Made by a program: the position numbers and the translations under genes. From Variovorax boronicumulans (GTDB taxonomy: Bacteria > Pseudomonadota > Gammaproteobacteria > Burkholderiales > Burkholderiaceae_C), in NCBI RefSeq assembly GCF_019352895.1, contig NZ_JAAAFX010000007.1, positions 601,132 to 665,131 of the forward strand: a DNA stretch of 64,000 nt. Direction: 5' to 3'. Below are positions 8,903-17,756 of the stretch, piece by piece (the first letter of the stretch is position 1; each line of letters begins with the position of its first letter). The notes beneath the pieces were generated by a model, which was not told the origin of the DNA, did not search any database, and saw only the letters and a program-made list of their open reading frames with translations.

Positions 8903-8920
8903 GGGCCGCGCCGCGGCGCA

Positions 8921-9436
8921 TCAATGCGCGATGCGGTCCCGGCGACCGTCGCACAGCTCGTCGAGCACCAGCGCATCGGGCTCGATGCCGGTGCTCCAGT
9001 GCACCATCAGCACGATGATCTTGAGTTCCTCGAGCGCCACCGGCTGGCCCGAGGTCGCCATGGCGCGCTCGATCACGATCTCGCGCAGGCCGCCGTGGAG
9101 CACGCCGGCCGCTTCGAGGAAATGGACGAAGCCCAGGCACTCCGCGCCCAGGTGATCCTGTTCGGCTGCGGAGTAGATGCGCATCGCGTCGGCAGACGGT
9201 GCCAGCGCGGCCTCGCCGGCGGTGCGCGCGAGGACCGTCGCGCTCGACGCGTCGGCGTTGCGTTCCAGGGGAACGCCCTGGGTCGCGAAGCTCAGTTCGT
9301 CGAGCCATTGCAGTGCGGCGCGGATTTCCTCGTCCTCGAAACCGTGGGCGCTGAGCTTGCGGCCCAGTTGCTCGGGTTCGGGGCACGCGTTGCCGCGCCA
9401 GTAGTTTTCGTAGACGAACACAAGCACTTCAAACAT
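8921..9436 (-). CDS. smg: Smg family protein (DUF494)
   Basis: A 171-residue protein beginning MFEVLVFVYENYW, the characteristic Smg N-terminus. The family has no proven activity but its gene almost always follows dprA. Here the stop of dprA lies 56 bases upstream, so they form one unit. The start at 9436 is chosen because the family begins exactly there. Confidence 0.92.
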   Translation of the reverse strand: MFEVLVFVYENYWRGNACPEPEQLGRKLSAHGFEDEEIRAALQWLDELSFATQGVPLERNADASSATVLARTAGEAALAPSADAMRIYSAAEQDHLGAECLGFVHFLEAAGVLHGGLREIVIERAMATSGQPVALEELKIIVLMVHWSTGIEPDALVLDELCDGRRDRIAH

Positions 9437-9492
9437 GGGCTCAATATAGCCCACTGCACCGTTGCGCAGGCGCGGCGATGCGCGCCGTGCGC

Positions 9493-10641
9493 TCAGCCTT
9501 GTGCGACGCGCTGGAACAGGCCGCCCGGCAGGCGCGCCACGCGCCCGCCGAGTTCGAGTTCCAGCAGCAGGCCCTGCAGCGCGGCGGCGCCATGGCCGGT
9601 GCGTGCGCACAGGGCGTCGAGGCCCACCGGATCGAAGCCGATCGCCTGCAGCAATGCGATGTCGGCGCGGTCCGGGCCTTCTTCTGCATTCGCGCGGGAG
9701 GTGGCTGGGGCGGTGTCGTCGAAGCGCAATTCCTCGAGCACGTCCTGCACCGATTCGACCAGCTTGGCCCCCTGCCGGATCAGCGCATGGCAGCCGCGCG
9801 ACTGCGGCGAATGGATCGAGCCCGGGATCGCGAACACCTCGCGGCCCTGCTCCACCGCCAGCCGGGCGGTGATCAGCGAGCCCGATTGCAGTGCCGCCTC
9901 GATCACCAGCGTGCCGCGTGAAAGCCCCGCGATGATGCGGTTGCGCTTGGGGAAGTTCGGGTGCAGCGGTGGCGTGCCGAGCGCGAACTCGCTGACGATC
10001 AGGCCGTTCGACGCGATGCGGTGGGCCAGCGTGCGGTGCCGCGCCGGGTAGACGCGGTCGAGGCCGGTGCCGACCACCGCCACCGTCGCGAGCCGGGGGC
10101 CGCCCCTTGCCGCCTCCGCCGCGTCCAGCGCGCCCTGGTGGGCGGCGCCGTCGACGCCCAGCGCCAGGCCCGACACCACCACGACGCCGGCATCGCCCAA
10201 GGCGCGGGCGAAGGCCCGGGCATTCAGTTCGCCCTGCGGCGTGGGGTTGCGGCTGCCGACGATGGCCACGCTGCGCGCCAGTTGCGTCAGGTCGAAGGCC
10301 GGAGCGCCCAGCAGGTAGAGCATCAGCGGCGGGTCGGCCGTCTCGAGCAGGGCGGCGGGATAGCCCGGATCGCCCAGCGTCACCAGCCGCCGCACCGCGC
10401 CTTCGGGCTCGGGGGTATGCAGCCAGTCCCAGGTCCTGGCGAGCTGTGCGTCGAGGCCCGCTGGCGCGGCCTGCAGCGCGCTGGCCTGGGCTGGCGTGAC
10501 GACGTCGCGCAGTGCGGCGGGTGATTGCGTGAACACGGCGCCCGGCAGCCCGAAGGCGGCGAGCAGCCGGCGCGCCGTGCCGTCGCCGATGCCCGGCGTC
10601 AGCGCGAGCCGCAGCCAGTCGGCGAGTTCGTCACGTTCCAC
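9493..10641 (-). CDS. dprA: DNA processing protein DprA
   Basis: A 382-residue protein that loads RecA onto incoming single-stranded DNA during natural transformation. It has an N-terminal helical region (VTPAQASAL and similar), a Rossmann-like DprA core with SRNPTPQGELNARAFA and VVSGLALGVDGAAHQGAL, and a C-terminal winged-helix segment from about residue 310 (LDALCARTGHGAAALQGLL). The start is GTG at 10641, 22 bases after the LysM gene. Its presence is compatible with competence but does not prove it, since many non-transformable species keep dprA. Confidence 0.95.
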   Translation of the reverse strand: MERDELADWLRLALTPGIGDGTARRLLAAFGLPGAVFTQSPAALRDVVTPAQASALQAAPAGLDAQLARTWDWLHTPEPEGAVRRLVTLGDPGYPAALLETADPPLMLYLLGAPAFDLTQLARSVAIVGSRNPTPQGELNARAFARALGDAGVVVVSGLALGVDGAAHQGALDAAEAARGGPRLATVAVVGTGLDRVYPARHRTLAHRIASNGLIVSEFALGTPPLHPNFPKRNRIIAGLSRGTLVIEAALQSGSLITARLAVEQGREVFAIPGSIHSPQSRGCHALIRQGAKLVESVQDVLEELRFDDTAPATSRANAEEGPDRADIALLQAIGFDPVGLDALCARTGHGAAALQGLLLELELGGRVARLPGGLFQRVAQG

Positions 10642-10663
10642 GCTGACGGCCCGCGCGAAAGCC

Positions 10664-11875
10664 TCAGGGGTTGACCAGCAGGTCGCCCACGCGCGGCGTG
10701 TCGTTGATCTCGAGCACCAGCGCGTACGAGACCTTCTCGAAGGGCCGGAACACCATCAGCAGGCCGATGCGTTCGTTGGGCAGCTTGAGGGTTTCCTTGG
10801 CGCCGCCGGTGCGGTCGACGATGGTCTCGCCGTTCTTGAGGATGGCCAGCACGTGGCCGTTCTCGATGCCGTCGCGCAAGCCCTTGTTGATCGCGACGAC
10901 CTGGTTCTGGGCCGCGAACTGCACCGCGTTGCCGTAGACCGAGACGATGCGGCCGTCGAAGGCCTGTGCCGGTGCGCGCGGCACGTAGCTCAGCAGCTGG
11001 CGCGCGGGCTCGGGCAGCAGCCGGTCGCCGGCGCGGATTTCCTCGCGTGCCGCGACGATGTCGACGGTGGCCGGGACCACGGTCGTCACGGGCTTGCCGT
11101 CTTCCAGCGATTGGGCGACCGACTCGCCGCGTTGCAGCTGGGCCTTGCCCAGGTACTGCGCCTCGTAACCCAGGATCTCGCCGGTGCCGGGGTCCTTGAG
11201 CGGCGTCGCGTTGCGGAACACGCGGTAGGTCCTGAGCGGTCCGCCCGTGTCGACCAGCGGCGCATTCGGCTCGCCGCGGGCATAGGCGCGGTCGCCGCGG
11301 GCCAGCAGCACGCGGCTGTCGTTGCCCGCGACGATGCGCGGCGCGGCCAGCAGCGTGCCTTCGTCGACCACGATCGGTTCGCTGAGGAAGGGTTCGATCA
11401 GGCTCGGGTTGAGCGTGGGCAGCGCCAGGCCGGAGAGCGACTCGGAGCGCGTGCGCGGCGACAGCTTGATCGTGCCGCCATCGCCCGTGCCGCCCGTACC
11501 GCGCCGGGTGCTCAGGCGCGCGCGGCCGCCGGTCTTGTCGAGGTACAGCACCTGCCCCGGGTAGATCCGGTGCGGGTTGGCGATGTCGTCGAGGTTCATG
11601 CCCCAGAGCTCGGGCCAGCGCCAGGGACTGCGCAGATAGAGCCGTGAGATCGCCCAGAGCGTGTCGCCGGACTTGACGGTGTATTCGTCGGGCGCGCCGG
11701 GTGCCAGTTCGCTGAGCGGGACGCCGGTCTGCGCAGCCTGCTGGGCCGTGGCGCGCTGCTGAGGGGTGACGGGGTAGTTCTGGGCTGCGGCACCGATGCC
11801 GAAACCGAGTGCAGCCACGGTCGCCAGCGCGGTGAGGACGGTCGAACGCTGGCGAGGGAGGCAGGTTTTTTTCAT
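10664..11875 (-). CDS. Secreted LysM peptidoglycan-binding protein
   Basis: A 403-residue exported protein. A signal peptide covers about residues 1-32 (cleavage after GAAAQ is plausible). One LysM module lies at about 65-112 (DEYTVKSGDTLWAISRLYL ... PHRIYPGQVLYL). The remainder is a predicted beta-rich domain without a recognised catalytic motif, including PATVDIV and GNAVQFAAQNQVVAIN. Proteins of this plan commonly lie upstream of dprA in betaproteobacteria; a role in cell-wall attachment is likely. The start is ATG at 11875. It is transcribed divergently from def. Confidence 0.88.
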   Translation of the reverse strand: MKKTCLPRQRSTVLTALATVAALGFGIGAAAQNYPVTPQQRATAQQAAQTGVPLSELAPGAPDEYTVKSGDTLWAISRLYLRSPWRWPELWGMNLDDIANPHRIYPGQVLYLDKTGGRARLSTRRGTGGTGDGGTIKLSPRTRSESLSGLALPTLNPSLIEPFLSEPIVVDEGTLLAAPRIVAGNDSRVLLARGDRAYARGEPNAPLVDTGGPLRTYRVFRNATPLKDPGTGEILGYEAQYLGKAQLQRGESVAQSLEDGKPVTTVVPATVDIVAAREEIRAGDRLLPEPARQLLSYVPRAPAQAFDGRIVSVYGNAVQFAAQNQVVAINKGLRDGIENGHVLAILKNGETIVDRTGGAKETLKLPNERIGLLMVFRPFEKVSYALVLEINDTPRVGDLLVNP

Positions 11876-12037
11876 GATTGAATCGATGTCCACGCAGAGG
11901 CCGCACCGGGCGTACGAATCCTCACAATTTGCTACGAATTTTGCGCTGAAGCCCTTGATAGGGCAACGCTTATCGCTTCAGGCGCCGCCGGGGCCCTCCG
12001 GAATTGGCGAAAATAGCCACAATTTCCTGCCGATTTC

Positions 12038-12571
12038 ATGTCCAAAAGAACCATCCTGAGCTTTCCCGACCCGCGCCTGCACACGGTGGCCAAGCCGGTG
12101 CAAGGCATCGACGCGCAGACCCGCGAGCTGGTCACCGACATGCTCGAGACCATGTACGACGCCAAGGGCATCGGCCTGGCCGCGACCCAGGTCGACGTGC
12201 ACCAGCGCGTGGTCGTCATCGACGTGTCCGAGGAGCACGACGCGCCCCTGGTGCTGATCAACCCAGAGATCGTCTGGGCCAGCGACGAGAAGGTGCTCAA
12301 CGAAGAAGGCTGCCTCTCGGTGCCCGGCATCTACGACGGCGTGATGCGTTCGACCTCGGTGCGGGTGAACGCCCTCGATGCCGACGGCAAGCCGCACACC
12401 ATCGAGGCCGACGGCCTGCTGGCCGTGTGCATCCAGCACGAGCTCGATCACCTGCTGGGCAAGGTCTTCGTCGAATACCTGTCGCCGCTCAAGCGCAACC
12501 GCATCAAGAGCAAGCTGCTCAAGCAGCAGCGCGAAGAAGAGCGCGACGCCGCGCAGGACGCCCGACGGTGA
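12038..12571 (+). CDS. def: Peptide deformylase
   Basis: A 177-residue metalloenzyme that removes the formyl group from the N-terminus of new proteins. All three family motifs are present: GIGLAATQV (motif 1), EGCLSVPG with the metal-binding Cys (motif 2) and QHELDHLLGK with the two metal His and catalytic Glu (motif 3). The downstream lipoprotein gene starts with a GTG that overlaps the def stop (GTGA), and fmt follows, so deformylation and formylation genes are co-expressed. Confidence 0.97.
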   Translation: MSKRTILSFPDPRLHTVAKPVQGIDAQTRELVTDMLETMYDAKGIGLAATQVDVHQRVVVIDVSEEHDAPLVLINPEIVWASDEKVLNEEGCLSVPGIYDGVMRSTSVRVNALDADGKPHTIEADGLLAVCIQHELDHLLGKVFVEYLSPLKRNRIKSKLLKQQREEERDAAQDARR

Positions 12572-13068
12572 GCGCGAACTGGCGCCCGTCCCTGGCCTGT
12601 GCCGCGCTGGCGGCGCTGGTCCTGGCCGGCTGCGCCAGCGAGCCCACCCGGCTGCCGCTGGGCGTCACGCGCGCCGACGCCCTGCAGCGGCTGGGCACCC
12701 CGACCGCGGTCTATCCGCTGCCTGGCGGCGGCGAGCGGCTCCAGTACTCGCGCGGCCCGATGGGCTACGAAGTGAACAACGTCGACGTCGACGCGCAGGG
12801 CCAGGTCGTGTCGACCCGCCAGGAACTGCAGGAGGCGCTGTTCGACCGCACCATCCAGGCAGGCCGCTGGCGCGAGGCCGACGTGCTGCGCACCTACGGC
12901 CGGCCCTACGAGGTCGCGCGCGTGGGTTCCTTCGACGGCGTGGTCTGGACCTGGCGCTTCAAGTCGATGAATGCGCCGCGCCTGCTGCACATCTACATCG
13001 ACCCGACCGGCGAGGTGGTGCGCTACCACACCGCCGATGACGTGATGCGCGACGACGTGCGCTGGTGA
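12568..13068 (+). CDS. Small outer-membrane-assembly-like lipoprotein (SmpA/BamE-like repeats)
   Basis: A 166-residue lipoprotein. The signal peptide ends in a lipobox with Cys22 (LVLAGCAS). The mature part has two short repeats of the pattern LGxP.A.YPLPGGGERLQYSRGP and YGRPYEVARVGSFDGVVWTWRF, which resemble the SmpA/BamE-type fold in which G-x-P turns precede a strand. The GTG start at 12568 overlaps the def stop codon by four bases. The exact role is unknown. Confidence 0.72.
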   Translation: MSANWRPSLACAALAALVLAGCASEPTRLPLGVTRADALQRLGTPTAVYPLPGGGERLQYSRGPMGYEVNNVDVDAQGQVVSTRQELQEALFDRTIQAGRWREADVLRTYGRPYEVARVGSFDGVVWTWRFKSMNAPRLLHIYIDPTGEVVRYHTADDVMRDDVRW

Positions 13069-13079
13069 GAGGTTTCCCC

Positions 13080-14036
13080 TTGAGTCTGAAGATCGGCTTT
13101 GCCGGCACGCCCGAATTCGCCCGTGTCGCCCTGGAAACCCTGCACGGCGCCGGTTTCGACATCCGCCTGGTGCTGAGCCAGCCCGATCGCCCGGCCGGCC
13201 GCGGCATGAAGCTGCAGGCCTCGCCGGTCAAGCAGTTCGCGCTGCAGCACGGCTGGCCCGTGGCGCAGCCGCGCAGCCTGCGACTCGACGGCAAGTACCC
13301 CGACGAGGCCGCCGCGGCGCGCGACACCCTCCTGGCGGCCGAACTCGACGTGCTGGTGGTCGCGGCCTACGGCCTGATCCTGCCGCAATGGGTGCTCGAC
13401 GCGCCCCGGCTGGGTTGCCTCAACATCCATGCGAGCCTGCTGCCGCGCTGGCGCGGCGCCGCGCCGATCCATCGCGCCATTGAGGCCGGCGACACCGAGA
13501 CCGGCGTCACCATCATGCAGATGGACGCGGGCCTGGACACCGGCGCGATGCTGCTGCGCGAGTCGCTGCCCATCGGCGACGACAGCACGGCGCGCCTGCA
13601 CGACAAGTTGGCGGCCATGGGCGGCCGGCTGATCGTCGACGCACTGCGCCAGGCCGAGGCCGGCACGCTGCAACCGGTGGCCCAGCCTGCCGAAGGCGTG
13701 ACCTACGCCCACAAGATCGAGAAGCACGAGGCGGCCATCGACTGGCAGCAGGACGCCCCGACGCTGGTGCGCCGCGTGCGCGCCTTCGACCCCTTTCCCG
13801 GCGCCAGCAGCGTGCTCGACGGCGTGGCCGTCAAGTGCTGGTCGGCCGAGGTGCAGAGCGGCGGTGCGGCCGAGGCCCCGGGCACGGTGCTCGCCGTGTC
13901 GCCTGCGGGCATCGACGTGGCCGTGCACGGCGGATCGGTCCGCCTGACCGAGCTGCAGCGCCCCGGCGGCAAGCGCCTGCCCGCAGCCGACTTCCTGCAC
14001 GGCTTCGACGTCAAGCCCGGCCAGGTGTTCGGCTGA
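13080..14036 (+). CDS. fmt: Methionyl-tRNA formyltransferase
   Basis: A 318-residue enzyme that formylates initiator Met-tRNA using 10-formyl-tetrahydrofolate. It shows the N-terminal FAGTPEFA, the catalytic loop LNIHASLLPRWRGAAPI, and the folate-site region with DTGAM. A C-terminal OB-fold follows from about residue 205. The TTG at 13080 is the likely start (MSLKIGFAGTPEFA), with GAGAGG seven bases upstream. A GTG at 13065 would overlap the preceding gene's end and add five atypical residues. azlC overlaps its stop by one base. Confidence 0.95.
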   Translation: MSLKIGFAGTPEFARVALETLHGAGFDIRLVLSQPDRPAGRGMKLQASPVKQFALQHGWPVAQPRSLRLDGKYPDEAAAARDTLLAAELDVLVVAAYGLILPQWVLDAPRLGCLNIHASLLPRWRGAAPIHRAIEAGDTETGVTIMQMDAGLDTGAMLLRESLPIGDDSTARLHDKLAAMGGRLIVDALRQAEAGTLQPVAQPAEGVTYAHKIEKHEAAIDWQQDAPTLVRRVRAFDPFPGASSVLDGVAVKCWSAEVQSGGAAEAPGTVLAVSPAGIDVAVHGGSVRLTELQRPGGKRLPAADFLHGFDVKPGQVFG

Positions 14037-14773
14037 TGTTCCTGAGCGCAGCGGTTCGCGGCCGTCCCACCTTCCGCGAAGGCGTCGTCACCATGGCGCC
14101 GATGGCGCTGGGCATCGGCGCCTGGGGCCTGATGACCGGCGTGGCCATGGTCAAGTCGGGCATGAGCGTGTTCGAGGCCGTGGCGATGACGCTGCTGGTC
14201 TATGCCGGCAGTTCGCAACTGGCGGCGATCCCGCTGCTGGTGGCCGGCGCGCCGGCCTGGGTGGTGCTGGCCACGGGCTTCTGCGTGAACCTGCGCTTCG
14301 TGGTGTTCAGCCTGCACCTGCGGCCCTACCTGATGCACATGCCGCGCTGGCGCCGCATGCTGCACGGCTACCTCACGGCCGACCTGAGCTACGCGGTCTT
14401 TACCCACCGCTACCCGGTGCCGCCGGCCAACGAAGCCGAGCAGCACGCACAGGAGGCCTACCTGACCGGCGGCTACTTCATCACCTGGTGCGCCTGGATG
14501 GGCATGAGCGCGGTCGGCATCGCGCTGGCCAACTTCATCCCGCAGGCCTGGGGCCTGGGCTTCGCGGGCGTGCTGAGCCTGGTCGGCATCCTGTGTTCGA
14601 TGGCGACCACGCGGCTGCGCGTGCTGTCGGCGCTGATCGCCGGCGCCACGGCCGTGGCGGCCTATGCGCTGCCCCTCAAGCTCAACATCGTGACCGGCAT
14701 CGGGGTCGCGGTGCTGCTGTGCTTCTGGCTCGAGAAGCAGTTCGTGCGCAACCCCGCGGAGGCTGATCGATGA
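14036..14773 (+). CDS. azlC: AzlC-family branched-chain amino acid export permease, large subunit
   Basis: A 245-residue inner-membrane protein with five or more predicted membrane segments and the family signatures GVVTMAPMALGIGAWG, LLVYAGSSQLAAIPL and NLRFVVFSLHLRPYL. AzlC proteins act with a small AzlD partner to export branched-chain amino acids or related compounds. The start ATG shares one base with the fmt stop, and azlD overlaps the end by four bases. Substrate specificity here is inferred from the family only. Confidence 0.92.
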   Translation: MFLSAAVRGRPTFREGVVTMAPMALGIGAWGLMTGVAMVKSGMSVFEAVAMTLLVYAGSSQLAAIPLLVAGAPAWVVLATGFCVNLRFVVFSLHLRPYLMHMPRWRRMLHGYLTADLSYAVFTHRYPVPPANEAEQHAQEAYLTGGYFITWCAWMGMSAVGIALANFIPQAWGLGFAGVLSLVGILCSMATTRLRVLSALIAGATAVAAYALPLKLNIVTGIGVAVLLCFWLEKQFVRNPAEADR

Positions 14774-15108
14774 GCGGCGACACCGATCCCTGGACCCTGG
14801 TGGTGATCCTCGGCCTGGCCGGCGTGACGGTGCTCACGCGCTGCTTCTTCTTCATCCTCGACCGGCCCTGGGGCCTGCCCGAATGGGCGCACCGCGCGCT
14901 GCACTACGCGCCCATCGCCGCGCTGTCGGCGGTGGTCATCCCCGAGATCGTGATGAGCCAGGGCCACCTGGTGAGCACCTGGCAGGAAGCCCGCCTCTAC
15001 GCCGCGCTGGCCGGCGCCGGCTACTACTTCTGGCGCGGCGGCGTGCTGGGCACCATGGTGGTCGGCATGGCCGTCTACCTGCCGCTGCACCTGGGCCTGG
15101 GCTGGTAG
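14770..15108 (+). CDS. azlD: AzlD-family branched-chain amino acid export permease, small subunit
   Basis: A 112-residue protein with three or four membrane segments (VVILGLAGVTVLTRCFFFIL, APIAALSAVVIPEIV, GTMVVGMAVYLPLHL). It is the small partner of AzlC, and its ATG overlaps the azlC stop (ATGA), so equal synthesis is likely. Length is normal. Confidence 0.9.
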   Translation: MSGDTDPWTLVVILGLAGVTVLTRCFFFILDRPWGLPEWAHRALHYAPIAALSAVVIPEIVMSQGHLVSTWQEARLYAALAGAGYYFWRGGVLGTMVVGMAVYLPLHLGLGW

Positions 15109-15155
15109 GGTCGCGCGGGGCGCGGCCCTGCGCCCCCGCGCGAAACGGCCAAAAC

Positions 15156-15161
15156 TACAAT
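15156..15161 (+). promoter_or_regulatory. Candidate -10 element (TACAAT) for pgk
   Basis: TACAAT lies 46 bases before the pgk start, in the gap after azlD, and would give a leader of about 40 bases. No convincing -35 box is seen. Confidence 0.4.
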
Positions 15162-15207
15162 GGCCGAAGCCCCCCGCCTTCCCTCTTTCCTCACTTCCTC
15201 TCCCGCC

Positions 15208-16401
15208 ATGAACGTCATCCGCTTCACCGATCTCTGTGCACAAGGCAAGGTTGCCGGCCAGCGCGTCTTCATCCGTGCCGACCTCAACGTCCCGCAGGAC
15301 GACACCGGCCGCATCACCGAAGACACGCGGGTGCGCGCCTCGGTGCCCTGCATCCAGCTGGCGCTCGACGCCGGCGCCGCGGTGATGGTGACCTCGCACC
15401 TGGGCCGCCCGACCGAGGGGGCGTTCAAGCCCGAGGACTCGCTCGCCCCCGTGGCCGAGCGCCTGAGCGAACTGCTGGGCCGCGAAGTGCGCCTGGTGGC
15501 CGACTGGGTCGACGGCGTCGAGGTGCAGCCGGGCCAGGTCGTGCTGCTCGAGAACTGCCGCGTCAACAAGGGCGAGAAGAAGAACGACGAGACGCTCGCG
15601 AAGAAGATGGCCGCGCTGTGCGACATCTACGTGAACGACGCCTTCGGCACCGCCCACCGCGCCGAAGCCACCACCTACGGCATCGCCCAGTTTGCGAAGA
15701 TCGCCTCGGCCGGCCCGCTGCTGGCGGCCGAGATCGACGCCATCACCAAGGCGCTGGCCCAGCCCGCCCGCCCGCTGGTGGCGATCGTGGCCGGCTCCAA
15801 GGTCAGCACCAAGCTGACCATCCTCAAGAGCCTGGCCGAGAAGGTCGACCAGCTGATCGTCGGCGGCGGCATCGCCAACACCTTCATGCTGGCCGCGGGC
15901 CTGTCGATCGGCAAGTCGCTGGCCGAGCCCGACCTGCTGGACCAGGCCACGGCCGTGATCGAGGCCATGCGCGCGCGCGGCGCCGCGGTGCCGATCCCGG
16001 TCGACGTGGTGACGGCCAAGACCTTCGCGGCCGATGCGCCGGCCACCGTCAAGGCCGCCGATGCGGTGGCCGAGGACGACCTGATCCTGGACATCGGCCC
16101 CAAGACCGCCGAGCTGCTGGCCGCGCAGCTGCGCGAGGCCGGCACCATCGTCTGGAACGGCCCGGTGGGCGTGTTCGAGTTCGAGGCCTTCTCGCACGGC
16201 ACCGAGGCCATCGCCCGCGCCATCGCCGACAGCAAGGCCTTCTCGATCGCCGGCGGCGGCGACACGCTGGCCGCGATCGCCAAGTACGGCATCGAGAAGG
16301 ACGTGGGCTACATCTCGACCGGCGGCGGTGCCTTCCTCGAGATCCTCGAGGGCAAGACCCTGCCGGCCTTCGAGATCCTGACCAAACGCGCGGCCGGCTG
16401 A
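15208..16401 (+). CDS. pgk: Phosphoglycerate kinase
   Basis: A 397-residue cytosolic enzyme converting 1,3-bisphosphoglycerate and ADP to 3-phosphoglycerate and ATP. The signature FIRADLNVPQD is near residue 20, and the C-terminal nucleotide-binding region shows GGGDTLAA and ISTGGGAFLEILEGK. The start at 15208 (MNVIRFTDL) is the conserved one; a longer frame from 15160 lacks support. A perfect bidirectional terminator follows. Confidence 0.98.
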   Translation: MNVIRFTDLCAQGKVAGQRVFIRADLNVPQDDTGRITEDTRVRASVPCIQLALDAGAAVMVTSHLGRPTEGAFKPEDSLAPVAERLSELLGREVRLVADWVDGVEVQPGQVVLLENCRVNKGEKKNDETLAKKMAALCDIYVNDAFGTAHRAEATTYGIAQFAKIASAGPLLAAEIDAITKALAQPARPLVAIVAGSKVSTKLTILKSLAEKVDQLIVGGGIANTFMLAAGLSIGKSLAEPDLLDQATAVIEAMRARGAAVPIPVDVVTAKTFAADAPATVKAADAVAEDDLILDIGPKTAELLAAQLREAGTIVWNGPVGVFEFEAFSHGTEAIARAIADSKAFSIAGGGDTLAAIAKYGIEKDVGYISTGGGAFLEILEGKTLPAFEILTKRAAG

Positions 16402-16419
16402 TCGACCCCGGTGCCAACG

Positions 16420-16445
16420 AAAAAGCCCGCGATTGCGGGCTTTTT
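16420..16445. terminator. Bidirectional Rho-independent terminator between pgk and the desaturase gene
   Basis: AAAAAGCCCGC, four-base loop GATT, GCGGGCTTTTT: a perfect hairpin whose A-run and T-run allow termination in both directions. It sits between two convergent genes. Confidence 0.93.
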
Positions 16446-16462
16446 CAATGGGGCGCTGCGGA

Positions 16463-17572
16463 TCAGGCCGCGGCCGGCATCGGTGCGCGCATCGCGCTGG
16501 TGGCGCGGCCCTGGAAGTCGGTCCAGCACTGGCGCGAGAAGTCGTAGAGCTTGCAGGCGCGCGCGGTCGAGAAGTACCACTTCCAGGAGAAGGGCTGGAT
16601 GATGATCCGCTCGGGCAGCAGGTGCTCGAGCATCTTCTGCGCTTCCTTGAGCTTGTACAGCGGGATGCTCATGTCCACGTGGTGCGCGGTGTGCTCCATG
16701 ATGTGGTGCATCATCGCGCCGACCTGCATCGGGAAGGTCAGGTGCACGGTGGTCGAGACGAAGGGCTGGGCGCGCTGCCAGGCGGCCTTCTCGTCGTGCC
16801 ACTGCACCTTGACGTGCGTGTGGTGGCCGTAGATCACGAAGCCCATCATGTTGAACCAGAAGGCCATCGGCACCACGAAGCCGATCAGCAGCGCCAGCAG
16901 CACCGACTGGCCGGTGGCCAGCGCGGCGGCCGTGAGGGCCGCGATCCAGAGCGCGGCGAAGCCGGTCACCAGGGCGCAGTCCTTGCCGAAGATCGGGCGG
17001 TAGCTGTTGCCCATCACCGAGCGGCGCGGGAACATCATCTTCTTCCACCAGATCTCGATCATGTAGTACAGCCCCGGGCCCCAGCCGCTGCGGTAGATGC
17101 GCTCGAGCCCGCGGCGCACCGGCGACAGCGCGCGGTACTCGTCCTGCGTGAGCGGCGCCCAGACGAAGTCCACGCCCTTGAGGTTGGTGAAGCCGTGGTG
17201 CACCACGTTGTGGCCCATGTCCCAGAGGCTGTAGGCCGTGAGGGAGGGCAGGAAGGCGATCCGGCCCAGCCACTTGTTCAGGCGCCGGTGCGGCGTCAGG
17301 CTCTGGTGGCAGCCGTCGTGGCCGATGATGAACAGCCGCCCGATCACGAAGCCCGCCAGCAGCGCGGCCAGCAGCTTGAGCCAGATCGGCTTGAGCAGCA
17401 CCGTGCCGGTCAGCAGCGCGCCGAACAGCAGGTAGTCGATGGCGAGCATCACCAGCGCGCGCACGGTGGTGCGCTGCGAGATGGGGATCAGCCAGGAACG
17501 GATGATCTTGCGGTGCGGCAGCGGCGCTTCCGGCGGCAAGGGCGTGACAACGGGATCAGATGGGCTCTGCAT
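16463..17572 (-). CDS. Membrane fatty acid desaturase
   Basis: A 369-residue di-iron membrane enzyme. The three histidine boxes are visible: HDGCHQS, HNVVHH and EHTAHH; an additional HHTH is in between. Two pairs of membrane segments are predicted, around residues 42-75 and 205-245. Such enzymes insert double bonds into acyl chains of membrane lipids. The start ATG at 17572 (MQSPSDP) is a compromise, as no good Shine-Dalgarno site is visible; a TTG at 17653 would add 27 residues. It lies between the glycolytic genes pgk and pyk but on the opposite strand. Confidence 0.88.
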   Translation of the reverse strand: MQSPSDPVVTPLPPEAPLPHRKIIRSWLIPISQRTTVRALVMLAIDYLLFGALLTGTVLLKPIWLKLLAALLAGFVIGRLFIIGHDGCHQSLTPHRRLNKWLGRIAFLPSLTAYSLWDMGHNVVHHGFTNLKGVDFVWAPLTQDEYRALSPVRRGLERIYRSGWGPGLYYMIEIWWKKMMFPRRSVMGNSYRPIFGKDCALVTGFAALWIAALTAAALATGQSVLLALLIGFVVPMAFWFNMMGFVIYGHHTHVKVQWHDEKAAWQRAQPFVSTTVHLTFPMQVGAMMHHIMEHTAHHVDMSIPLYKLKEAQKMLEHLLPERIIIQPFSWKWYFSTARACKLYDFSRQCWTDFQGRATSAMRAPMPAAA

Positions 17573-17756
17573 AAGACGGGCAAAAGGAGGAAGGACGACG
17601 GCGCAATCCTGCACCGTAGCGTATTCATCGGAAGGGGATATGACCGAGATCAAGCAGCCTCAGGGTTGTCTTGGCAACCGTGTCATATCGCGCGAGGTCA
17701 TCCCCGCATGTGAGAATTGTGCCAAAAGCCCGAATACCCCCAGGAGACGCAACCCC

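Noticed and set aside
11943..11985. Leader hairpin or riboswitch between the LysM gene and def
   Set aside because: TGAAG/CTTCA and CCCT/AGGG pairs are nested but short; no known riboswitch pattern is present.
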